Both the position numbers and the translations under genes were made by a program. The notes beneath the pieces were generated by a model that had not been told where the DNA came from, did no database searches, and saw only the letters and a program-made list of their open reading frames with translations. Of a stretch of DNA of 10,771 nt, positions 6,801 through 10,771 are shown piece after piece. Within the stretch, counting starts at the first letter, position 1. Each line of letters begins with the position of its first letter. Origin of the DNA: Cephalothrix simula (Eukaryota > Nemertea > Palaeonemertea > Archinemertea > Cephalotrichidae). The stretch spans positions 1-10,771 of the forward strand of contig JAXIUW010216286.1 in assembly GCA_035591015.1 (NCBI GenBank), in the 5' to 3' direction.

Positions 6801-7728
6801 AATTCCCTTCTTCTTGACGGTCGAACCATCACAGCAACCAGTTGATATAAAAAGTCAAAAAGCCTTACAGGAGGTAAATATTAAGGGGCACATCTAATTT
6901 TCTGTAGGGGGGCGATAGTCTGGTTTCCTGACCCAATTAATTTGTTGATGATGATAATAAAAATTGGGCCAGGTGTCAGGTCCCACCAGTCTTAAGACCC
7001 ACTTCCGGTCCTTTGACTATAGATTATTCAATTTTGCAAAGTAACGAAGTGACCTCCTATACCTTTAACGATTTTAAACTTACTTCCAGTTAAATATTTC
7101 GAAAATTATAAAAAAAATTTTCTTGAAATTTTTTGTCCGAAAAAGATGTGTTAAGGTATACGACGTGGTTATAGGGAGAGGCCAAAATAGGCTTTTCGAA
7201 CGGTAAAATTGGGTCTCTGCGTGAGAGCTATATTTCAATTTGTTTCTTTTCTAGGTACAGTCAGCAATAAAGGATATTCAAAGTCAGCAAAAGGAAATTC
7301 TACAGCACATGCCTATGATACAACAAACAATGTCAAATACTAGGACATTAATGAGTGCTGATCATGGTCAAAGGTCTCTTAATTATGACAGAGGTGACCA
7401 AGGAACTCTTATGATAACCTCTAATGCAAAGGAAAGTGTTAAACAATGTCCTGTTTCTAATTTAGAATTCCGTGCTCATAAACCCGAAAGTCCAATAAAA
7501 ATTGATAGCTTGACTCTATCAAAGCCAGAAACAAAGTTTGAATGTTCAGAGAAAACTTCTGAACATTCTCAAGACGTTGGCGCTCTTGACACTAAAATGG
7601 AAACAGAGCGCTCAATCCCACTAAACGCTTCAAACAAAAGTTTAGTTTCTGATATTAGCAGCGAAAACAATGATAAAAATACATTTAGAACTCCATTAGT
7701 TGAAGATGTTGGTATGGATTGTGATTGA
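687..7728 (+). CDS. CLCC1: CLCC1 homologue (ER chloride channel CLIC-like protein 1), spliced from seven exons
   Basis: Joining 687-848, 983-1234, 2881-3102, 4063-4203, 4594-4782, 6619-6873 and 7255-7728 gives 564 residues, close to human CLCC1 (about 550). What is seen: an N-terminal hydrophobic signal peptide (about 1-24); the family motif DPGDMLNYD (36-44; human DPTDMLNYD); three Cys at 107, 110 and 115; membrane segments at about 206-226, 235-251 and 358-379; GIPWNWINLYK ending the second segment (human GWNWMYLYK); a luminal loop with Cys277 and Cys303; AIAVTFTKFFLEP (323-335; human ALAVTFTTFVTEP); and a charged, low-complexity C-terminal tail. Known of the family: CLCC1 resides in the ER membrane, is reported to form an anion channel, and is linked to ER ion balance and stress. 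Every junction uses GT-AG and is phase 0. No frameshift or internal stop occurs in the main chain. Family assignment is firm by eye; channel activity is inferred. Confidence 0.92.
983..1234 (+). CDS. CLCC1: CLCC1 coding exon 2: acidic luminal linker and Cys cluster
   Basis: Encodes residues 55-138. The acceptor is aaaacttttcag (ends 982) and the donor ACAAAG/GTATGT, both phase 0. The first 50 residues are Glu/Lys/Asn-rich and look disordered. Then comes CKPCDIDQCPVQLDQLYY, which resembles the human segment containing Cys and a KLDSLTY-like sequence. A helical Lys-rich stretch (HVQNLLKKFETK) ends the exon. The segment should lie in the ER lumen, after the signal peptide and before the first membrane segment. 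Confidence 0.85.
1297..1416 (+). CDS. CLCC1: alternative terminal exon of the CLCC1 homologue (short isoform)
   Basis: Follows a pyrimidine-rich tract and AAAG acceptor ending at 1296. Read in phase 0 from exon 2, it encodes 39 residues (starts LYAFRKSCIAFG, ends YNLTG) and stops at TAA 1414-1416. Two AATAAA signals follow within 40 bases. There is no usable GT donor before the stop, so it must end a transcript. The product would have 177 residues: signal peptide plus luminal region and no membrane segment, with possible N-glycosylation sites NIT and NLT. The AFRK stretch resembles human CLCC1 (VFRRYLNK) just after the Cys region, so the exon may descend from an internal exon that lost its donor. 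The full-length chain here would skip it, staying in frame. Supported only by sequence logic. Confidence 0.55.
   Translation, partial: LYAFRKSCIAFGDKASKNITNELEMKMKAANEMIYNLTG
1435..1451 (+). terminator. two AATAAA polyadenylation signals after the alternative exon
   Basis: AATAAA occurs at 1435-1440 and again at 1446-1451, 19 to 35 bases after the TAA at 1414-1416. A GT-containing stretch follows (atgtatgaatcgtac). This is the expected layout for intronic polyadenylation after the short-isoform exon. AATAAA is common in AT-rich DNA, so the position right after the stop is the main argument. Confidence 0.5.
1660..1870 (-). repeat. CpG-rich degenerate repeat, copy 1 (inverted relative to copy 2)
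   Basis: This stretch is dense in cgcgaatcg, attcgcg and tatccgcaagtcg words. It contains a perfect 18-bp palindrome CGCGAATCGCGATTCGCG at 1683-1700. Its reverse complement (cgacttgcggatacgcg, and a ttgacgaaattttac word) matches the units of the larger array at about 8095-8640 (cttgcgga.acgc, ttggtaaaattttac). It lies inside intron 2. CpG density is far above the surrounding AT-rich DNA. Boundaries are approximate; a weak relic (tgcggataaacg) continues near 2083-2094. Confidence 0.65.
2354..2476. repeat. inverted-repeat (MITE-like) element, 28-bp arms
   Basis: The arms at 2354-2381 and 2449-2476 are reverse complements with one mismatch (ATGATTTTGTGGTTAGTGAC against ATGATTTTGTGCTTAGTGAC, both continuing ttcctacg). 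The 67-bp centre has no reading frame of note. The size and arms suit a small non-autonomous DNA element or a stable foldback. The word acaact flanks the left arm and recurs two bases outside the right arm, a possible but imperfect target duplication. Confidence 0.7.
2591..2809. repeat. 219-bp element with GGACCGCG/CGCGGTCC ends and G/C runs
   Basis: The 8-bp ends (2591-2598 and 2802-2809) are perfect inverted repeats. The left part carries a G-rich tract with ten G in a row (2610-2619). The right part carries nine C (2755-2763) then agaccccc. The word accggggga occurs at both 2601-2609 and 2741-2749. The G and C runs could pair into a long foldback, and the G tract could form a quadruplex. 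The whole sits 71 bp before coding exon 3 and contains no gene. Confidence 0.55.
2881..3102 (+). CDS. CLCC1: CLCC1 coding exon 3: luminal helical region leading to the first membrane segment
   Basis: Encodes residues 139-212. The acceptor is tatttttcag (ends 2880) and the donor ATTCAG/GTAAGT, both strong and phase 0. A second acceptor-like AG (tttttcag, ends 2858) lies 22 bases upstream but would break the frame. The chain begins PFGSSPLSYKAIIS; SYKAIISLDRDG parallels human HYDAEIILKRE, and VNTVLNNMILQIK parallels human LDDALSDILINFK. The end, FESGFMYYLKIFSQPAIQ, runs into the first membrane segment. Human VDPYN, containing Asp181, has no obvious counterpart. Confidence 0.86.
3103..4062. other. 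intron 3
   Basis: Bounded by GTAAGT at 3103 and ttttag at 4062. It is AT-rich with homopolymer runs. Apart from the foldback at 3891-3981 I see only scattered short motifs, such as the nested tacatgtacatgta word near 3871-3884. No coding signal is evident on either strand. Confidence 0.6.
3891..3981. repeat. 91-bp foldback element
   Basis: The arm at 3891-3922 (tgccaattcgttaggtg, two differing bases, ttctattttacgc) is the reverse complement of 3951-3981 with one indel and a two-base difference. The 28-base loop is gatccattatgggtttccta plus tatagtta. Arms of about 31 bp with a short loop fit a palindromic MITE relic within intron 3. A cruciform or RNA hairpin is expected if it is transcribed. 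Confidence 0.75.
4063..4203 (+). CDS. CLCC1: CLCC1 coding exon 4: two membrane segments
   Basis: Encodes residues 213-259. The acceptor is ttttcattttag (ends 4062) and the donor TATAAG/GTAATT, phase 0. VLSIVLILLVILRV completes the first membrane segment. After a short turn (SQQIIIPWK), LILFRIVIMSFIIG forms the second. The exon ends with IPWNWINLYK, which matches human GWNWMYLYK and is one of the clearest family signatures. The pair of closely spaced helices is typical of CLCC1. Confidence 0.92.
4204..4593. other. intron 4
   Basis: Bounded by GTAATT at 4204 and ttttttcag at 4593. AT-rich, without clear repeats or coding signal. One acceptor-like tract (ctctcctag) occurs near 4482-4490, but no open exon follows it. 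Confidence 0.6.
4594..4782 (+). CDS. CLCC1: CLCC1 coding exon 5: loop with conserved Cys pair and Trp
   Basis: Encodes residues 260-322. The acceptor is tactttttttcag (ends 4593) and the donor CCTCAG/GTAATT, phase 0. Cys277 and Cys303 are 26 residues apart, against 25 in human CLCC1, and are candidates for a disulfide. HSLSSWF (286-292) aligns with human GSIWEWF, so Ser287 and Trp291 match human Ser263 and Trp267, positions I recall as altered in ALS patients. DECAKYHASLTVDPLWEVTPP matches human DPCQKYYELLLVNPIW in layout. The last residue, Gln322, sits where human CLCC1 has Lys298. Confidence 0.9.
5251..5320. repeat. two-unit 40-bp repeat with ATTGG (reverse CCAAT) boxes
   Basis: Positions 5251-5280 and 5291-5320 agree at about 25 of 30 bases with a spacing of exactly 40. 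Both contain cattggtta or gattggtta and end ctttcgtgaa or ctttcgcgaa. A partial copy lies inverted at about 5100-5123 (ctcgtgaaat...gtaaccaat). It could be the relic of a mobile element with inverted ends or a local duplication. The paired CCAAT boxes could bind NF-Y, but nothing else suggests a promoter here. Confidence 0.5.
5440..5473. repeat. small perfect hairpin (10-bp stem)
   Basis: TCAACGGTAT (5440-5449) and ATACCGTTGA (5464-5473) are perfect inverted repeats around a 14-base loop. An outer partial pair, attgatac (5414-5421) with gtatcaac (5474-5481), suggests a larger structure interrupted on the left by about 18 bases. No function is evident. Confidence 0.5.
5863..6389. mobile_element. 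about 530-bp foldback/MITE-like element with GC-rich inverted arms
   Basis: The outer ends tttcaccgaatg (5863-5874) and cattcggtgaaa (6378-6389) are perfect inverted repeats. The arms continue inward to cggggactacaccgccttga plus gtaat (5891-5915), matched in reverse by attactcaaggcggtgcagt plus ccccg (6327-6351). Arms of roughly 55-65 bp differ by small indels and substitutions. Inside are repeated ccccgggggttgcg-type words (near 5966 and 6228) and a 9-bp tandem triplet at 6051-6077. There is no transposase, so it is non-autonomous. Clear target-site duplications were not found. Confidence 0.75.
6051..6077 (+). repeat. three tandem copies of a 9-bp unit
   Basis: ggccagttt, aaccagttt and ggccagttt stand in a row inside the foldback element. 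This is a minimal minisatellite, useful mainly as a marker of the element's core. Confidence 0.8.
6619..6873 (+). CDS. CLCC1: CLCC1 coding exon 6: conserved AVTFT block and third membrane segment
   Basis: Encodes residues 323-407. The acceptor is cttaatcttcag (ends 6618) and the donor CAGGAG/GTAAAT, phase 0. AIAVTFTKFFLEPAELIG is the longest clear match to human CLCC1. An amphipathic stretch follows (NAISKFFRGLFQHVPP), then a strongly hydrophobic helix from about residue 358 to 379 (PVVLAITVLIIILLILIVFG) with YRIK after it, suggesting a cytosolic exit. The exon ends in Lys/Gln-rich sequence that starts the cytosolic tail. Confidence 0.92.
6874..7254. other. intron 6 with a weak inverted repeat
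   Basis: The donor is GTAAAT and the acceptor ttttctag. An imperfect inverted repeat spans 6917-6992: agtctggt, cctgac and ccaatt on the left are matched in reverse by aattgg, gtcagg and accagtct on the right, with gaps. A short A-run and T-run follow near 7109-7135. No coding signal. Confidence 0.5.
7255..7728 (+). CDS. CLCC1: CLCC1 coding exon 7: cytosolic disordered tail and stop
   Basis: Encodes residues 408-564, stopping at TGA 7726-7728. The acceptor is tttcttttctag (ends 7254), phase 0. The first 30 residues (VQSAIKDIQSQQKEILQH onward) together with the preceding KSQKALQE have heptad-like spacing and could form a short coiled coil. The rest is rich in Ser, Thr, Glu, Lys and Asn with no recognisable domain, like the poorly conserved C-terminal tail of vertebrate CLCC1. 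It ends with an acidic EDVGMDCD. Confidence 0.85.
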   Translation, partial: VQSAIKDIQSQQKEILQHMPMIQQTMSNTRTLMSADHGQRSLNYDRGDQGTLMITSNAKESVKQCPVSNLEFRAHKPESPIKIDSLTLSKPETKFECSEKTSEHSQDVGALDTKMETERSIPLNASNKSLVSDISSENNDKNTFRTPLVEDVGMDCD

Positions 7729-8094
7729 TTAAACAAATTGTGGGTGATTTTCACAATAAGAAGCTTATAATTTAATTTAATTGTTTCCTGATAATTTGTA
7801 GAGTTTGGGCTAAAATGTAGGATGTATGCTTTTGCGCTTCCTGCGCCTTATACAGATTGACACCCCCAAGCTTTGCTTGAAATGTGCCTTCAGAAAGGGA
7901 CATATTTTTAAGAAGAAGATTTATATTTGTTATTGTGGGTCTTGAACGTATGAACGCATATTTGTATTATTAAGTATCATAATCAGATTGTTTACATTGA
8001 TAATTGAAAAGATTACCAACAGCAATAATAGACTGTAAAAATAAGGATACCACCCCATTCGCCTCCACATGTCCAGAGCTTTATGGTTTTTGCA
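7729..8094 (+). other. probable 3'UTR and proximal 3' flank
   Basis: Directly after the stop there is ATTAAA at 7728-7733, which overlaps the stop codon and is probably too close, and aataag at 7756-7761. The first canonical AATAAA downstream are at 8721-8726 and 8779-8784, beyond the CpG-rich repeat. The 3' end is therefore unresolved: either a variant signal is used or the 3'UTR is about 1 kb and includes the repeat. Confidence 0.4.
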
Positions 8095-8640
8095 AGTTGC
8101 ACATTCGCAGAATCATGAATCGCGACTTTTGGATACTTAATTCGCAATTTATGGATACGAGATTCACACGACTTGCGGAAACACAATTCGTTACTTACTG
8201 ATACGCGATTCGTTACTTGCAAATGCACAGGCAGGTCTTGGTAAAATTTTACTACTTACAGATACGCGACATGTGGATACGCGAATTCCTTGCGCATACG
8301 AAATTGAGGACTTGGTAAAATCGTACACCTTAGGAATACGCGACACGGGGATACGGAAATATTCTCTAGATACGGGATTCGCGACTTTTACAACCGTCTT
8401 GGTCAAATACAACATTTGATTGGGCTTGCGGAAACGCAATCCGTATATTCCCTAACTTGCGGTTACGCGAACCGCGATTTGTGTACCGCCAGGTTTTGGT
8501 TAAATTTTGAAACTTTCGAATACTTGATTCGCTAAGTGCGGATACGCGAACTAGGGTCATATTGATAATATTTCATGGAGGATGAAGCGCGTATTCCTTA
8601 ACTTGCAGATATGCGATTCGCGACATAACATTCGCGGCTT
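8095..8640 (+). repeat. CpG-rich degenerate tandem repeat, copy 2
   Basis: Built of variants of cttgcggatacgcgaattcg and gattcgcgactt. A second recurring word, cttggtaaaattttac or close variants, appears near 8235, 8308, 8394 and 8491. That spacing of about 75-95 bp indicates a higher-order tandem unit. The same two words occur on the opposite strand at 1660-1870. Open frames on the minus strand here (for example 8191-8439) come only from repeat composition. Boundaries are approximate. I do not recognise a named repeat family. Confidence 0.7.
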
Positions 8641-8999
8641 GCGAAACGCATAATGCCTGAGTATCCCTCTCTTAATGCGTGCAAGATGAGGTAGTTACTG
8701 GTGCATCTTTAACATAAAACAATAAAATTGTCGAAAATTGTAAAAAAAAATATCAGTGTCAGCATTTATAAATACAGTAATAAAAATGACATCGTCCATT
8801 ACACAAAATAATTGGGTTTTGGACATAAGACATATCTTAGAGAGGAAAACTTATTTTGTGTACACAGACCGTACTGGCACATTGCGATTTACTTAACGCC
8901 TAATATTTTTGTAATGCAAAAATGAGGATCATATTTAAACAGCTATTTTTTGCCTCCTATATTTTCCTTTTTCATTTATTGTATTTTCTGAATCTAATT

Positions 9000-9488
9000 C
9001 ATGGTGTATACGAAGTCAGGGAAACCTGGAAAGTCAGGGAATTGAGAAATGATCAGGGAAAGTCAGGGAATTTGACCAAATGGTCAGGGAAAATTTTTGA
9101 AACGGTTAAAAAAAAAATTATGCGTATATTTTGGCGATAGCGTTTTCGTATCCATTAATTGTTGACTTGACAGTTTTTCTAAAGCGGAGTGTTTCAGTGG
9201 AGTTAGAACCATTTTTGCGTAAAAACAGATAAACTTATGGTTCCATTTTTAAGGCACAGCATAATTAATGTTACTTCGGCGGATTGTTTCTGGAAATTGT
9301 TCAGGGAATTTGATCGAATTTGGTCATTTTACTTTCATCATTTATTACTTTTCCTTCTATTTTTTCATGATCTTTCATTTTTCCTTAACACTTTCTCCAT
9401 CATCTCATGTATGTATAATATTTCAGAATTTTTAATTTTATTATGGAAAGTCCGGGAATTTTGGAATTGAAAAGTTGTATACACCATG
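9000..9488. mobile_element. 489-bp MITE-like element with 12-bp TIRs and TAATT duplications
   Basis: The ends CATGGTGTATAC (9000-9011) and GTATACACCATG (9477-9488) are perfect 12-bp inverted repeats. They are flanked directly by TAATT on both sides (8995-8999 and 9489-9493), a 5-bp target-site duplication. The left subterminal region carries five tcaggga words in direct orientation (about 9016, 9034, 9053, 9063 and 9084); related words appear at 9301 (tcagggaattt) and 9448 (gtccgggaatttt). No transposase is encoded, so it would depend on a transposase supplied elsewhere. The intact ends suggest a fairly recent insertion. Confidence 0.8.
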
Positions 9489-9601
9489 TAATTGTTTCTG
9501 CTTTTTATGTTTGTAAGCTTCAATGTGCATAACTTTTTTCTCGACTGATATTGTTACATGGTCCACTTGGTCGAAAACCCAAATTCAACGAGAGCATTTT
9601 G

Positions 9602-9765
9602 TCGAAAGTCCACTAGTCTGAAGCCTTTTTTTTTGTCGAATCAATAAAATTACTATTGTAAACGAACGAGCAATTTTTTTCCTACAGTTCGATCAAGAAG
9701 ATTTTTAACAAATTATTTGCAAACGTACAAATTTACCTTTGACGTATGACGAAGTGGACTTTCGA
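9602..9765. repeat. inverted repeat tcgaaagtccact / agtggactttcga
   Basis: Perfect 13-bp arms at 9602-9614 and 9753-9765. Related words lie just outside: atggtccacttggtcgaaa at 9559-9577 and atggtccat at 9771-9779. The layered copies suggest the end of a small foldback element of about 165-220 bp. The interior is AT-rich with no gene. Confidence 0.6.
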
Positions 9766-9879
9766 AGAAATGGTCCATTAATGGCCATAAGCTTTGATTT
9801 ACATTTCGCCTATGCATTTAGAAATAAATATTTGTTGATATTTGTTTGACAAATGAAATAAAACTAATTTTATTAAAAC

Positions 9880-9909
9880 AGTTTAATTGAATCTAGTTTA
9901 ATTGAATCT
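9880..9909 (+). repeat. perfect 15-bp tandem duplication
   Basis: agtttaattgaatct occurs twice in a row without mismatch. A related taaattgaatcc follows at 9994-10005. Likely a recent slippage or duplication event. Confidence 0.85.
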
Positions 9910-10103
9910 ACATGTAGTTTGTTCTCATACCCCCCCTCCCCCGTTAGATATTTCGAACTTTGACGGTAGGAGAAATCCTCTCGTTCACTAGGGTAAATTG
10001 AATCCAAATGGAATTACATGTGTATTTTATAGTGCTACAGTTTTCCGGATGGAAGATGTATACTTGGTACTTAATGATCCTTAATCTCATTTAGTATAAA
10101 ATG

Positions 10104-10180
10104 TTATTTAACGATTAAGGTGTGCCGGTAGAGGATATTTACTGATAATAATGTGATATCAGGCATCTATCGTTAAATAA
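10104..10180. repeat. inverted repeat TTATTTAACGAT / ATCGTTAAATAA
   Basis: Perfect 12-bp arms at 10104-10115 and 10169-10180 around a 53-bp centre. The right arm ends one base before the next foldback begins, so the two structures stand back to back and may be parts of one compound element. Confidence 0.6.
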
Positions 10181-10181
10181 A

Positions 10182-10290
10182 ACAGTTATTGCACATTTTT
10201 TGTGCAATACGAGCAGTTATAACACTCTGGGCTGCGCCCCTCGTGCAATAACTGCTTCGTATTGCACTCAAAAAGTTGTGCAATAACTGT
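10182..10290. repeat. 109-bp foldback with about 40-bp arms
   Basis: The left arm (10182-10220: acagttattgcac, T-run, tgcaatacg, agcagttat) is the reverse complement of 10248-10290 apart from small indels. The loop (10221-10247) is GC-richer: aacactctgggctgcgcccc plus tcgtgca. The word gtgcaataactg appears at 10244-10255 and 10278-10289, and in reverse at 10183-10194. A strong hairpin is expected in DNA or RNA. Probably a palindromic MITE relic. Confidence 0.8.
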
Positions 10291-10771
10291 ATAATATGCA
10301 ACGAATTGTTGTCCTCGATCTAAAAACTGTAATAGTCGTTTATTGCTCGTTGGGGATGCCAATCTAATACAGTCATCCATTACGTCATAATTCGAGTGAA
10401 AAGGTTACAACTTTTTGAGGCTATAAACGTTTCAAGGAAGGTTATTTAGAAATTATGTAATAGTCCTATCAGCAAGATTCAGCAACTTATACTACTTATA
10501 TTTTAGGGGGACATTAACCGCCATTTACATACATGTAGGTTATGCACCAGGCAATTAATGTCTGGGTAGGGGGTGATGAAATGAACGGATTTAGCGCCTT
10601 TTAACGAAATGCGCTAAAACCCACCCTGATCCAAGCTAGAAAGTCGTTATTTAGCACTATTTTGGAAAAAGTAGCTATCGCTTCAACTTTTTGAAGATAT
10701 ATCTCAGGCATTAAAAAAGATACCGACTCATAATACGACTCAAATAGTTGGGATTTAATGTAACTTTAATG
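10291..10771. other. distal 3' flank, no gene seen
   Basis: No coding signal on either strand. One short hairpin is present: TTTAGCGC (10590-10597) with GCGCTAAA (10611-10618) around 13 bases. Otherwise AT-rich unique-looking sequence with one more tacatgta word near 10528-10536. Confidence 0.55.

Noticed and set aside
5519-8085. Shared word acatgtccagag(g/c)tttat near 5519 and 8068
   Set aside because: The match does not extend beyond 18 bases on either side, so chance or a minor motif is more likely than a repeat family.
8687-8695. TGAGGTAGT, the start of the let-7 microRNA
   Set aside because: The following bases (tactggtgc) do not continue let-7 and there is no pairing arm nearby, so it is a chance 9-mer.
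8922-9140. Open frame of 72 residues across the left end of the MITE-like element
   Set aside because: It crosses the insertion border and mostly translates the tcaggga repeats.

Overview
The window looks like nuclear DNA of an invertebrate animal. It is AT-rich, has one multi-exon gene with canonical GT-AG introns, and its introns and flanks are full of small inverted-repeat elements and degenerate repeats. There is no prokaryotic operon structure, rRNA, intact tRNA or CRISPR array. The repeat style (many short foldback elements, repeated acatgta words, subterminal tcagggaa repeats) fits a marine invertebrate, possibly a bivalve mollusc, but that placement is a guess.

The only convincing gene is on the + strand, from about 687 to 7728. 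It is a homologue of CLCC1 (chloride channel CLIC-like 1, also called MCLC), an endoplasmic reticulum membrane protein reported to act as an anion channel. I assemble seven coding exons: 687-848, 983-1234, 2881-3102, 4063-4203, 4594-4782, 6619-6873 and 7255-7728. They give 564 residues with a signal peptide, the family motif DPGDMLNYD, a Cys-containing luminal region, two close membrane segments, a luminal loop with two Cys, a third membrane segment and a disordered cytosolic tail. All six introns lie exactly between codons (phase 0). An eighth exon (1297-1416) sits in intron 2; it ends in a stop and is followed at once by two AATAAA signals, so it predicts a short, soluble, ER-luminal or secreted isoform of 177 residues.

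Layout: 1-686 is the 5' flank, with a CRE-like palindrome, a CCAAT box and a degenerate tRNA-derived SINE head. Intron 2 (1235-2880) holds the alternative last exon, a CpG-rich palindromic repeat, a 123-bp inverted-repeat element and a 219-bp element bounded by GGACCGCG/CGCGGTCC with long G and C runs. Intron 3 holds a 91-bp foldback. Intron 5 (4783-6618) holds CCAAT-rich 40-bp repeats and a foldback element of about 530 bp with long GC-rich arms. After the stop codon there is a second, inverted and larger copy of the CpG-rich repeat (about 8095-8640), a clean 489-bp MITE-like element with 12-bp terminal inverted repeats and TAATT target duplications (9000-9488), and more foldbacks up to 10290. 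I see no second protein-coding gene.

I did not find a new multi-gene system. The most notable points are the alternative terminal exon of the CLCC1 homologue, departures from human CLCC1 at two reported regulatory residues, and the CpG-rich repeat present in opposite orientations inside and downstream of the gene.
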